Positions 1 to 6,994 of a stretch of 64,000 bases of DNA are shown one piece after another. The notes beneath the pieces are model-generated. The model made no database searches. It was not told where the DNA came from and worked only from the letters and a program-made list of their open reading frames with translations. The stretch is from NCBI GenBank assembly GCA_050015055.1, contig JBEKCD010000015.1:1-64000 (forward strand), given 5' to 3'. This stretch comes from JBEKCD01 sp050015055. Lineage in GTDB: Archaea; Thermoproteota; Bathyarchaeia; Bathyarchaeales; Bathycorpusculaceae. The position numbers and the translations under genes were made by a program. The first letter of the stretch is position 1. Each line of letters starts with the position of its first letter.

Positions 1-437
1 TTGAACTGCGCCCGGGAGACGGTGGCAAACTCTCGCGATCTTCAGGAGCATACGCAACGGTGGTGAACCATACTCCGCAGGGAACTATGGTGAAGCTTCC
101 GTCTGGAAGAGCAAAATACCTTGCTGACCACTGTAGAGCGACAATTGGCATAGTTTCGGCGTCTGGCAGGACAGATAAACCTTTTCTTAAGGCTGGTGCA
201 AAATTCCATTTAATGAGGGCACGAGGGCGCAAGTATCCGAGGACGAGCGGTAGAAAAATGGTTGCTGCTGTGCATCCTTACGGCAGTAGCAAGAGAAGCG
301 CGCGGAAAGTGACCACAACTTCTCACGGTGCTCCACCAGGCCAGAAGGTCGGGCTGATTGCGGCTAGAGGAACGGGAAGGAAAGCAAAGAGTGCACGTGA
401 TAAAGAAAAGATGAGTAGACAAGCAGAAGGTTTATAG
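1..437 (+). CDS. rpl2: Large ribosomal subunit protein uL2, 5'-truncated
   Basis: C-terminal ~145 residues of ribosomal protein uL2, a core 23S rRNA-binding protein near the peptidyl transferase centre. The frame is open from position 3 to the window edge and reads LRPGDGGKLSRSSGAYA before the first internal start-like codon, so the gene begins outside the window. The conserved C-terminal segment with the AAVHPYG and TSHGAPPGQKVG motifs is present; the segment is lysine/arginine rich as expected. uS19 follows 30 bp downstream in the same direction, the usual archaeal order. The identification is secure; only the start is missing. Confidence 0.97.
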   Translation, partial: ELRPGDGGKLSRSSGAYATVVNHTPQGTMVKLPSGRAKYLADHCRATIGIVSASGRTDKPFLKAGAKFHLMRARGRKYPRTSGRKMVAAVHPYGSSKRSARKVTTTSHGAPPGQKVGLIAARGTGRKAKSARDKEKMSRQAEGL

Positions 438-467
438 CATTAAGAACTGCGGATCAGGTGAAGAAGA

Positions 468-872
468 ATGCCGAAGGAATTCACGTATCGCGGGTTGACG
501 CTCAATCAGCTGCAAAGCATGTCAATGGACGAGTTCATTAATCTGCTTCCTTCAAGGCAAAGGAGAAGCCTGCATCGCGGCCTGCAGCCGGAACAGAGAA
601 TACTTCTTGAAAAAGTGAGGAGGTCGATGGAAGAACTAAGAAAGGGAGGCAGCCCAACCGTCAAGACACACGTTAGAAACATGATTATCCTCCCTGAAAT
701 GGTGGGCATTGCGATACACGTGCATAACGGAAAGGAATTCGTTCAGGTGGAGATGAAGCCGGACATGATTGGACACTACTTGGGGGAGTTCGCGGTCACG
801 AATAAGCCTGTCAGGCATGGAACCCCGGGCATCGGAGCCTCGCGTTCTTCGATGTACGTGCCGCTGAAATAA
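468..872 (+). CDS. rps19: Small ribosomal subunit protein uS19
   Basis: 134-residue uS19, a 30S head protein that contacts 16S rRNA near the decoding region. The sequence has the archaeal N-terminal extension (FTYRGLTLNQL, then residues ending SRQRRSL) and the conserved core with KTHVRNMIILPEMVG, IAIHVHNGKEF, MIGHYLGEFA and the C-terminal KPVRHGTPGIGASRSS. The start ATG at 468 has a GGTGAAG stretch just upstream. It follows uL2 as in the S10/spc cluster, but the next gene is convergent and is not rpl22, so the classical cluster ends here. Confidence 0.97.
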   Translation: MPKEFTYRGLTLNQLQSMSMDEFINLLPSRQRRSLHRGLQPEQRILLEKVRRSMEELRKGGSPTVKTHVRNMIILPEMVGIAIHVHNGKEFVQVEMKPDMIGHYLGEFAVTNKPVRHGTPGIGASRSSMYVPLK

Positions 873-897
873 CCTAATCTCTTATCCTTCTATTCGA

Positions 898-1341
898 TCA
901 AGCGCTGTAGTCTCTGCCAGACGGTTTTTCGGCTGGTTTGGTTTCAGGTATCTGTGGCAATGGGATAGGCGGCGGAATGTTTAGCGTTCTGGAAATTAGC
1001 ACGGATTCGATGAACGCGACGTTTGACACTGATTGTACTATGATTGGCGGAGGAGGTTTCTTATCTTCGTACTCCTTGTATATTTTGTCAACTTCGTCCT
1101 TGTCGCCTATCACGTAGGCCTTTCCTTTCAGGTTTATCTGTGCCACTGAAGGGTTGTAGTTAATTGTGAGCACAAATGGGACTTCAAGTGAATCGTCTGG
1201 CTTCTTCTCCATGCCTGTCAGGTTAAGGTTGGTGTTTATCTGTACGGGAGGCATGGGTTTCCTGAAGTCCAGAAAACGTTCTGCAGAAACATTCGATATG
1301 GAAACGTTTACGCGGATCATCTTACTCATCAGCGGGAACAT
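898..1341 (-). CDS. Conserved hypothetical protein, beta-rich, proline-rich tail
   Basis: 147-residue protein of unknown function, last gene of the minus-strand ribosomal/RNA polymerase string, 27 bp after eS31. After a short N-terminus it reads as alternating hydrophobic beta-strand-like segments (residues ~8-100), then a proline-rich C-terminal region containing DKKPPPP and IPPPIPLPQIP. The pattern is loosely reminiscent of SecB-like all-beta chaperone folds, but I see no diagnostic motif, so this is only a guess. A GAAGG sequence five bases upstream supports the ATG at 1341; ATGs at 1329 and 1320 are alternatives. Probably co-transcribed with eS31. Confidence 0.75.
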   Translation of the reverse strand: MFPLMSKMIRVNVSISNVSAERFLDFRKPMPPVQINTNLNLTGMEKKPDDSLEVPFVLTINYNPSVAQINLKGKAYVIGDKDEVDKIYKEYEDKKPPPPIIVQSVSNVAFIESVLISRTLNIPPPIPLPQIPETKPAEKPSGRDYSA

Positions 1342-1368
1342 TCAAGCCTTCGGTTGATTTAAAGCTGT

Positions 1369-1725
1369 TCATTCCTTGGCAGGCTTGTACTTTGTAAACC
1401 CACAGTGTCCACACGTGTACCTGTTGCCATGATCCGCCATGAAGTAGCCCGGTCCACAACGTTCGCATGTGGGACGAAGCCTCGTAACCTTCTCGTTCTC
1501 AACCTTGTACAGCTTGAAAACACCCTTCTCTTTTTTCTTCTTTTTCTCGGGTGTCGGTGCCTTTTCAGCCTTCGCCGGCTTTGCCTCTTCTTTCGGCGCT
1601 TGCACGGGCGCTTCTACTGCTGCCTTCTTAGTCTCTTTCTTGGGCGCTTCTCCTTTCTTGGACTCTTCTCCCTTCTTCGGTTCCTCCTTCTTTGGCGCTT
1701 CTTTCTTTTCGGCTTTCTTGGACAT
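1369..1725 (-). CDS. rps27ae: Small ribosomal subunit protein eS31 (S27ae) with long Lys/Glu/Pro-rich N-terminus
   Basis: 118-residue eS31, a zinc-binding 30S protein. The last ~50 residues are the family core: FKLYKVENEKVTRLRPTCERC, then the four-cysteine zinc site (CERC ... CGHC, 14 residues between the pairs) and GFTKYK. Archaeal eS31 is usually only 50-60 residues; here the first ~65 residues are a low-complexity lysine/glutamate/alanine/proline tract (repeated PKKEEPKK-like units) of the kind seen on eukaryotic or lineage-specific archaeal ribosomal proteins. It begins three bases after the stop of eS24, so the two are co-transcribed. Confidence 0.93.
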   Translation of the reverse strand: MSKKAEKKEAPKKEEPKKGEESKKGEAPKKETKKAAVEAPVQAPKEEAKPAKAEKAPTPEKKKKKEKGVFKLYKVENEKVTRLRPTCERCGPGYFMADHGNRYTCGHCGFTKYKPAKE

Positions 1726-1728
1726 GGT

Positions 1729-2043
1729 TTACTTCTGCTCCTTTGCTTCTTCTTTGGGCTTTTCAGGCGGTATGTTCCTTTTCACGATGTATCCAGGTTC
1801 AATGAGTTTTGCTTGTTCAACGGATTCGTAGAGGTTTGCGGTTCCTGCCGCCGTGTGTGTACCCGTCTTTGTCTCGAATTTCTTTATGAAAACCAAATCA
1901 ACATTCGACTTCAGGGCAGTGGCCACTGCTCTTCTTACTTCCAGTCTGGGCGGCGTGCTTCCCGTGTCGTGTTCCACATCAAATTGCACTTCCTTCCTTT
2001 TCAGCAGCGGGTTTTCCTTCTGTGATATTATCTTGATTTCCAT
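1729..2043 (-). CDS. rps24e: Small ribosomal subunit protein eS24
   Basis: 104-residue eS24, a 30S protein restricted to archaea and eukaryotes. Family features seen are the N-terminal MEIKIISQKENPLLKRKEV strand region, the central helix (RLEVRRAVATALKSNVD), FIKKFETKTGTHTAAGTANLY and the C-terminal RNIPPEKP. Length is normal. It lies 44 bp downstream of the dephospho-CoA kinase gene and directly before eS31, the standard archaeal arrangement. Confidence 0.96.
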   Translation of the reverse strand: MEIKIISQKENPLLKRKEVQFDVEHDTGSTPPRLEVRRAVATALKSNVDLVFIKKFETKTGTHTAAGTANLYESVEQAKLIEPGYIVKRNIPPEKPKEEAKEQK

Positions 2044-2087
2044 GAGTTTTCCTCGTGCGGTGTTGACTTGATACGATGCCTTCTTAT

Positions 2088-2618
2088 TTAGTTTTTCGAA
2101 CCTTTTTCCATGGCTTTAAGGAGTTCTGATATCTCTGTCTTCTTGCCCTGTGTGACTTTGACGACGACGATCCCTTCGTGCGGTTGACCGTACAGGACGA
2201 ACGAGTCTTGCGGTGCATTCATGATGGCGATTAGCGTCAGCAAGTCTTCTTCGCCTTCGACAACTATCTTGGTATGCTGACTGCTCTGCAAAGCTTCCTG
2301 AACTGCTACAATCGCTTCTTCCGTTATCGTTCCTCGCGGATTTTTTACGTGGAAGGTCTTTTCAGTCGCAAGCGGTGTCGGCTGTACATTTTTTCTCATA
2401 CATTTGTTGTCTATTATTGACAATTTCGCAAGAATATGGTTCTTGGCGAGGTTTTTTGAGACAGTGTCTCCGACGGCGATTATGCTGGATGGCTGCTCCT
2501 CGTTCACCATCTCACTGAATCTCTTTGTTGTTTCAGTGAATGAGCCTCGAATGAGTGTGCCCAGCGGTTGCTTGAGTTTTACGCGCAGTCCCGGCGTCAA
2601 GTTGTATTTAATGGGCAT
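2088..2618 (-). CDS. GTP-dependent dephospho-CoA kinase (DUF359 family)
   Basis: 176-residue member of the DUF359 family, shown in Thermococcus to be the archaeal GTP-dependent dephospho-CoA kinase, last step of coenzyme A synthesis. Visible family signatures: GTLIRGSFTET near residue 20, AVGDTVSKNL, LSIIDNKCMRK, VKNPRGTITEEA, the acidic VEGEEDLLTL motif and LYGQPHEGIVVVKV. These contain the aspartate and glutamate residues of the active site known for the family. The gene starts one base after the Spt4 stop and precedes eS24, a conserved archaeal neighbourhood. Confidence 0.93.
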   Translation of the reverse strand: MPIKYNLTPGLRVKLKQPLGTLIRGSFTETTKRFSEMVNEEQPSSIIAVGDTVSKNLAKNHILAKLSIIDNKCMRKNVQPTPLATEKTFHVKNPRGTITEEAIVAVQEALQSSQHTKIVVEGEEDLLTLIAIMNAPQDSFVLYGQPHEGIVVVKVTQGKKTEISELLKAMEKGSKN

Positions 2619-2619
2619 C

Positions 2620-2805
2620 TTATCTAACCTTTAAGGCGTAGCGTCCTTTCTCTTTGATCCCCATGGCTTTTGCAATTGCCGAGTTCTCTGGGTCGAAAAT
2701 TATCACCAGCCCACCGTAATCGTCGCTTAGGGTTGCTGTTCTACATTTTGGGCAAATGTTTTGTCTCGTGAGAGAGTGGCAGGTGGCGCAGGCTTTCTCG
2801 CTCAT
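2620..2805 (-). CDS. spt4: Transcription elongation factor Spt4 (RpoE2), start rebuilt at an attachment site
   Basis: 61-residue Spt4, the zinc-binding partner of Spt5 that binds the RNA polymerase clamp. The zinc site is the N-terminal CATC pair and the CPKC pair; the SDDYGGLVIIFDPENS core is intact. In archaea this gene normally overlaps the end of rpoE1. Here an integrated element separates them, and the ATG at 2803-2805 lies inside the left att repeat. Upstream bases come from the element, yet an AAGGAG (2816-2821) sits ten bases before the ATG, and a TTTTAAG-type TATA element lies at 2881-2890, so expression is probably retained. The open frame continues to 2877 into element sequence; those extra residues are not expected in the protein. 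Confidence 0.93.
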   Translation of the reverse strand: MSEKACATCHSLTRQNICPKCRTATLSDDYGGLVIIFDPENSAIAKAMGIKEKGRYALKVR

Positions 2806-2806
2806 T
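2780..2806. repeat. attL: left 27-bp direct repeat of the spt4-integrated element
   Basis: The 27 bases here match 7450-7476 with a single mismatch (C at 2797, T at 7467). On the minus strand the repeat encodes the start of Spt4 (MSEKACATC). On the plus strand both copies are read in the same codon phase as the integrase (GGAGF[L/F]AH). Flanking bases on either side do not match, so the repeat is sharply bounded. This is the expected product of site-specific recombination within a coding attachment site. Confidence 0.93.
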
Positions 2807-3801
2807 CCAACGGCACTCCTTGCCACTTCCAAACACTGAAACCCAAGACCATACAACTCACACAGCAACAGGAACAAACCTACTTAAAAGCTATTCCAAG
2901 CATCCAAGCCGTATTACTCAAACTTGAGGGAAAAGGAAAAGCCCCAACCTCACTAACGCTAACACGCAAACACCTAAAAGCACTAGCAATACGCGCAGAC
3001 CTCAACAACCCCGAAAAAGTAGAAATCGCCATCGCACGATTCACCAAACAAAACGGACAGCCAGCAAGCAACAACTACAAAGACCACTTATGCAGCAGCT
3101 ACATGCACTATGTCAAATATTATAAACTCACATGGGAACGACCACACTACATAAAACAACCAATAGCAATACAGCCACCGACAAACGCAAGAATCGAAAC
3201 CATGATTAGCGCAGCACACACAACACTAAGCCTAAAACTAGACATCTCATACAGAACAGGACTCCGACCATGCGAAATCGTCGGAAACAAAGGCCTAAGA
3301 ACCAGAGACATACACCAAGACCAAAACACAATCACACCCCGCAGCGCAAAAGGCTGCAACGCAAGACCAGCACTCAAAATACCAGCATCACTCACGACAA
3401 GACTACAGACATACATAACCAAAAACCAACTAAAACCCGACGAAATACTCTTCAAAGGCACACCCGAAAGATACGGAGAACACTTCATACGACTCAAAAA
3501 ACGAATGGCAAGAACACTAGCAGACCCACAATACCTAAACATAAGACTCTACGACATAAGACACGCCTACGTCACAACCCTACTCCGCAGGATACAAAAC
3601 GCCGAAATCGTCAGACAAATCATGGGCCACAAACGACTAGACACAACACAAAAATACATGCACCTACTCGCAGGAACAAGCGGAGAATGGATAGTCGAAG
3701 GAACAACAGACAAAGAACGAGCCAAACAACTCCTAGCACAAGACTTCACGTACCAACTAACAACACCAGACGGAACAATGCTATTCAGAAAACCCAAATA
3801 G
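2806..3801 (+). CDS. Tyrosine integrase, catalytic (C-terminal) part of a gene split by its own att site
   Basis: 331 codons from the end of the att repeat to the stop. Family features: SAM-like N-terminal DNA-binding region, then the catalytic domain with TGLRPCEIVG (first catalytic Arg), LYDIRHAYVTTLL (the HxxR box with Tyr in the first position), IVRQIMGHKRLDTT and the nucleophile Tyr in QKYMHL. The frame is open leftwards through the att repeat into antisense spt4 sequence (TTG at 2761, GTG at 2776), but no proper start signal lies there. In the excised circle it would be fused in frame to the start segment at 7389-7475, giving 360 residues. Presumably silent or poorly expressed while integrated. 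Followed by a T-rich stretch near 3812. Confidence 0.9.
   Translation, partial: SNGTPCHFQTLKPKTIQLTQQQEQTYLKAIPSIQAVLLKLEGKGKAPTSLTLTRKHLKALAIRADLNNPEKVEIAIARFTKQNGQPASNNYKDHLCSSYMHYVKYYKLTWERPHYIKQPIAIQPPTNARIETMISAAHTTLSLKLDISYRTGLRPCEIVGNKGLRTRDIHQDQNTITPRSAKGCNARPALKIPASLTTRLQTYITKNQLKPDEILFKGTPERYGEHFIRLKKRMARTLADPQYLNIRLYDIRHAYVTTLLRRIQNAEIVRQIMGHKRLDTTQKYMHLLAGTSGEWIVEGTTDKERAKQLLAQDFTYQLTTPDGTMLFRKPK
2816..2890 (-). promoter_or_regulatory. Element-supplied expression signals for spt4: AAGGAG and TATA-like box
   Basis: On the minus strand, AAGGAG at 2821-2816 is followed by ten bases and then the spt4 ATG at 2805. Further upstream, CTTTTAAGTA at 2890-2881 resembles an archaeal TATA box; a transcript starting about 25 bases later would have a leader of roughly 55 bases. 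Both lie in element sequence (the antisense of the integrase), not in the original operon. Function is inferred from position and resemblance only. Confidence 0.5.
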
Positions 3802-3844
3802 CAACAACCTCTCTTTTTATAATCAGCCAAGAAGGCAACAAACA

Positions 3845-4048
3845 ATGAACAAACGAGAACCCGAATACACAATAATAATCGATAAAGGCACAGCCTATCC
3901 AATGAAAATAATAGACCCAAGAGACATACCACCCGAATACGAAATCACAAAAACAAAAAACTCATACAAAGTCACAGAAACCAAAGACAGCACACACGCA
4001 CGCCATACAGACGGAAGGAAACCATCCAAAAAACGCAAACACAACTAA
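3845..4048 (+). CDS. Small basic element protein, unknown
   Basis: 67-residue product of an ORF 44 bp after the integrase stop. It has the same A/C-rich composition as the rest of the element. The middle reads MKIIDPRDIPPEYEI, the C-terminus is strongly basic (RKPSKKRKHN). I do not recognise a family. A similar pattern, IKIIETKDIPPTA, appears in a start-less reading frame at 4201-4374, which suggests the two were once related. Could be a regulator or DNA-binding accessory; no evidence decides this. Confidence 0.5.
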   Translation: MNKREPEYTIIIDKGTAYPMKIIDPRDIPPEYEITKTKNSYKVTETKDSTHARHTDGRKPSKKRKHN

Positions 4049-4200
4049 AACCCCTCCTTTTTATTCAGTATGTCATCAATGCTTAAACCACAAGTCGCGC
4101 TCGGCATCCGCCTCGCGCTCCAAACCCGAAACAAACAATAAATAACAAACAGACACAACACGCACAGAGAAGGCAAACCCATACGGCAAAACAACCATAA

Positions 4201-4374
4201 CAACGCGAAACAAAAACACGAACCATCAAAATAATCGAAACCAAAGACATCCCACCAACAGCACACCACGCAGTAGCACAAAGCTACAAAGACCTACTCG
4301 CCAAAATCCCAACAGGTAAGGCAGCCCAAATCTCTCCCTTCACACATAATAATGCACAATATAATACACAATAA
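4201..4374 (+). pseudogene. Start-less small reading frame related to the 3845-4048 ORF
   Basis: Fifty-seven codons free of stops between in-frame TAA codons at 4198 and 4372, lacking any ATG, GTG or TTG. The translation contains TIKIIETKDIPPTAHHAV and a plausible amphipathic stretch SYKDLLAKIPTGKAAQI. The KII[D/E]xxDIPP motif is shared with the neighbour at 3845-4048, so this is probably a decayed paralogue or a gene with an unusual start. The rest of the 4049-4451 gap shows only A/C-rich sequence. Confidence 0.35.
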
Positions 4375-4451
4375 ACCAAAACAATCACACACACAGATTA
4401 GAGAAAGCTTTGAAAGAAAGATAAGACAATCAAAACAGTTGGGGGGATTGT

Positions 4452-5051
4452 ATGAAAAGGAAAATCAAGGTCTTTCTACTGTCCGCCGTCATTACTACCA
4501 TACTTCTTCTTGTAATTTTTTTGATTGGAGAGAGCGGATTAACCAGTTCCACTCCTTTTGTCATTGAAAATACCAGTCCGTGTTATTCGTCAAGCAACAT
4601 TGACACACGAGGCCCAAGCTATTTCTTCCCCTCTGCAGATGTTTCTGTATCTTTAACTAACCCATACGCCAAATACATTGAAAACTTGACAGTCTATTAT
4701 TCAATCAACAATTCAACGTGGGTTCAAGTTCCTTTTTCTGATACTCCCAATTATACAAGAATAGGAACAGTGCCGTTGGATAGTTTTAGCATTCCAGTAT
4801 ATCTAAAAGTCTCTTTCCAAATTCAAGATGTCGAAATGCAAAATCAAACTGTGCCTTTCGTCACTGTCCTCAGGAATTTTCATAACGACATAGCATTCAC
4901 TCCGTTAATCAGTTCTCAAACATGGGTTATTTTCATTTTGCTTGGTATTGCAACATTTTCATTCGTACTTCAAATATTAGACTTCTTGACTAAGGACGAC
5001 AAGGAATCTCTAATCAAAAAGGAAAAAAAAAACACTACATACAAACGATAG
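4452..5051 (+). CDS. Membrane-anchored extracellular protein, element cargo, unknown function
   Basis: 199-residue protein with an N-terminal hydrophobic segment (residues ~8-27), a Ser/Thr/Asn-rich predicted extracytoplasmic region with many Asn-X-Ser/Thr sites (e.g. NLT, NNST, NQT), and a second membrane span near the C-terminus (WVIFILLGIATFSFVL) followed by a lysine-rich cytoplasmic tail. The extracellular part has a beta-strand-rich, Ig-like character. A run of six G's ends eight bases before the ATG and acts as a strong ribosome-binding site. Base composition is balanced, unlike the A/C-biased DNA around it, so it looks like a recent acquisition by the element. Confidence 0.72.
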   Translation: MKRKIKVFLLSAVITTILLLVIFLIGESGLTSSTPFVIENTSPCYSSSNIDTRGPSYFFPSADVSVSLTNPYAKYIENLTVYYSINNSTWVQVPFSDTPNYTRIGTVPLDSFSIPVYLKVSFQIQDVEMQNQTVPFVTVLRNFHNDIAFTPLISSQTWVIFILLGIATFSFVLQILDFLTKDDKESLIKKEKKNTTYKR

Positions 5052-5146
5052 ACGCAGACCACACAAACTTATACGCACTCTACGCAACAAACCGAAACAG
5101 ACAACCACCTTAGAAAAAAACTATAACAACTCACAAACTTACTCAG

Positions 5147-5413
5147 CTAACCCTTAAAGAACCGTTCCGCTTTCGCACTCTCACTTCTAATAAAATGCCT
5201 ACATACCTCAACAGCAAACTTCCCCTCACCCAACACATAGTCTAACCTTTCCTCTTCACCCAACTCCCAAGGGTCTATATCAGGATAGAAGTCAGCAACA
5301 ATACACGCAGGAACACCATTAACAAAATTATCACAAAACTCAACCGTAAAATTACCCGCACCACGCCAAAAAGGACACCGAACAACATCGGAACCAGAGC
5401 TATCGCTACCCAC
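5147..5413 (-). CDS. 88-residue protein downstream of Rep, unknown
   Basis: Starts with GTG at 5413, two bases after the Rep stop, so it is the third gene of the Rep operon. Contains three cysteines and an acidic centre (DFYPDIDPWELGEEERLDYV), ending in a basic tail. No family recognised. Its position suggests a replication or copy-control accessory, but that is inference. Confidence 0.55.
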   Translation of the reverse strand: MGSDSSGSDVVRCPFWRGAGNFTVEFCDNFVNGVPACIVADFYPDIDPWELGEEERLDYVLGEGKFAVEVCRHFIRSESAKAERFFKG

Positions 5414-5415
5414 GA

Positions 5416-6585
5416 CTAACCACCCTCATCAACAGAATGAGAACAATCCAAAAAATAAGGACGACCAGACTCATCAAGTTCAGCCATCAACACCACAGAC
5501 TTAAACAACGGACTAGCCACGTCAGTAACAATCTTATCCCGACCATCACAAGCATAGTTAAAAACCATCTTCTTAGCAACAGAACCACACGCAGGACAAG
5601 TAACCCGCTTCTCCACAGGTTTACTCTTCAAACGCTTGTTAGCGCAAAGACCAAAATACCGAACAACATAGTCACGCCTCACATTAGCATTAAACGTAAC
5701 GTGCGACAAAACATAAGAAGCCCCATAATCAGGACTCTTCCTAGGCTTCAACACCTTAACAATCCAACCATCACGCTCGCACTCACGCAAAACACGACCC
5801 ATAAAACCCTTACACACACGGCACAAACTAGCATCACATATCTTATCCCTCGCAACCTCATAGTTAGAACAATCCCGACACACATCAAAACCACCATTTA
5901 TCAACACGATACAATGCCAATGAGGAGACCAAAACAAGTCACCATGCACCTCGCTATACCGACGACCATGACGCATAGTAACACCTGAAACCCCCAACCT
6001 AACCAGCTTCCTCTCCATATACGGCTCAAGCACATCCATAGGCAACTCCCTATCACGTTCAGGAGGAGAAACCACCAAAGCCTCAACCTTGTTCTGATAA
6101 ACCTCAGCCGCAGTATCCAACTTCGCTTTAATAGACAACGCCAGCCTAATAGAATACCCACGAATATGACACACAGGACACCCCCGACTATTGCAAGAAT
6201 GAACTTGAGGCAAAACCACAATCTTATGCGAACAATCCTCTCCATTAAAAGTAACACCTTCATGCGCCTCGACATCATCACACACAACAAAACGCTTGAA
6301 AGCCCCACACTTATGCACCCCATCAGGACGAGTAACCCTATCACGACCAGACTGATGAAAATTATCATGCCCATCATGCCGAATTGGAGGCATCAAATAC
6401 TTACGAGAAACCTTGCTCAAACCAAGTTGAGCATTCAACGCAAACCGAACCAAAAACTGTTGCAAATCCCCCGATTTATCAACCTGAGGAGAAGACGATA
6501 CAGTAACAGGACGACGGTAACTACCAGAGGCATAACCATGATTCACATTACTCGGAGGCAAATCAAGAAAATCAGGCGCATTCAA
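5416..6585 (-). CDS. HUH rolling-circle replication initiator (Rep) with zinc-binding cysteines
   Basis: 389-residue protein. A Cys/His cluster (CNSRGCPVCHIRG, residues ~131-143) precedes the HUH motif SPHWHCIVLIN (His 222 and 224), the metal-binding site of rolling-circle nucleases. A further cluster of cysteines lies at ~236-258. The likely nucleophile tyrosine is in GASYVLSHVTFN (Tyr ~291), the usual spacing and order (HUH before Tyr) for Rep proteins, and a CPAC motif lies further on. The start is a TTG overlapping the preceding TGA (TTGA), implying translational coupling. Unlike transposase TnpA it is long and cysteine-rich. Role: nick the element's origin and begin rolling-circle replication. 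Confidence 0.82.
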   Translation of the reverse strand: MNAPDFLDLPPSNVNHGYASGSYRRPVTVSSSPQVDKSGDLQQFLVRFALNAQLGLSKVSRKYLMPPIRHDGHDNFHQSGRDRVTRPDGVHKCGAFKRFVVCDDVEAHEGVTFNGEDCSHKIVVLPQVHSCNSRGCPVCHIRGYSIRLALSIKAKLDTAAEVYQNKVEALVVSPPERDRELPMDVLEPYMERKLVRLGVSGVTMRHGRRYSEVHGDLFWSPHWHCIVLINGGFDVCRDCSNYEVARDKICDASLCRVCKGFMGRVLRECERDGWIVKVLKPRKSPDYGASYVLSHVTFNANVRRDYVVRYFGLCANKRLKSKPVEKRVTCPACGSVAKKMVFNYACDGRDKIVTDVASPLFKSVVLMAELDESGRPYFLDCSHSVDEGG

Positions 6586-6809
6586 CTCTGAGAACCCCCC
6601 TTACTATGCTTAGAAAACAAAGGACGCAACACAACACCGACCCTACGGCGAGCAAAAAAATCACCACCACGAAACAAAGGACACACAGAAACCGAGCCAT
6701 CCTCAGCTATCAAAGAACAAGAACCATGCCAACATCGCTTAGCTGGATGATACTTACAGCGCCTCTCCACTTGCGACAACTCCGTCCGCCAAAACACGTG
6801 CTTCAACAC
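6582..6809 (-). CDS. 75-residue Cys-rich protein, first gene of the Rep operon
   Basis: Small protein overlapping the Rep start by four bases. Central part CKYHPAKRCWHGSC plus a later Cys (SVCPLF) could bind zinc; the C-terminal third is basic (FFARRRVGVVLRP). Start taken as TTG at 6809, about 40 bases downstream of a TATA-like sequence on the minus strand. No family recognised. A copy-control or DNA-binding role is plausible from position next to Rep. Confidence 0.55.
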   Translation of the reverse strand: MLKHVFWRTELSQVERRCKYHPAKRCWHGSCSLIAEDGSVSVCPLFRGGDFFARRRVGVVLRPLFSKHSKGGSQS

Positions 6810-6837
6810 GCAAGTCAGAGAAAAGCGAGCACACCCA

Positions 6838-6862
6838 AAGACAGACTATATACGCCTGTCTT
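6838..6862 (-). promoter_or_regulatory. TATA box inside a palindrome upstream of the Rep operon
   Basis: AAGACAG (6838-6844) and CTGTCTT (6856-6862) form a perfect 7-bp inverted repeat around an 11-base loop containing TATATA (minus strand GTATATAG, 6853-6846). A transcript starting ~25 bases downstream would begin just before the 6809 start codon. The palindrome could be an operator for autoregulation, or a hairpin of the rolling-circle origin. Confidence 0.55.
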
Positions 6863-6867
6863 GCTAA

Positions 6868-6887
6868 GCAGTTGAACGCAGTTAAAC
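6868..6887. repeat. Tandem 10-bp iteron-like repeat
   Basis: GCAGTTGAAC followed directly by GCAGTTAAAC, two copies differing at one base. They lie five bases beyond the palindrome upstream of the Rep operon. Tandem short repeats at this place are typical binding sites for Rep proteins; only two copies are seen. Confidence 0.45.
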
Positions 6888-6994
6888 ACAACACACACCA
6901 AATCCAAATATAAGAATAATCAACAGCAAAAACGCAAAAACACAAACAACAAACCAAAATAGAAACTCAGAAATAAACACAAAACAGAAAGCCC

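Noticed and set aside
1405..2025. 206-codon ORF antisense to eS31 and eS24
   Set aside because: Phe/Leu/Cys-rich composition is the complement of Lys/Glu-rich ribosomal genes; a shadow ORF.
2620..2877. Longer Spt4 start at 2877
   Set aside because: The first 24 residues derive from element DNA and are absent from the Spt4 family; the ATG at 2805 has an AAGGAG.
5416..6585. Rep as an IS200/IS605 TnpA transposase
   Set aside because: TnpA is ~130-150 residues without cysteine clusters. This protein is 389 residues, lies in an operon and in an element with att repeats, and no IS605-type end hairpins flank it.
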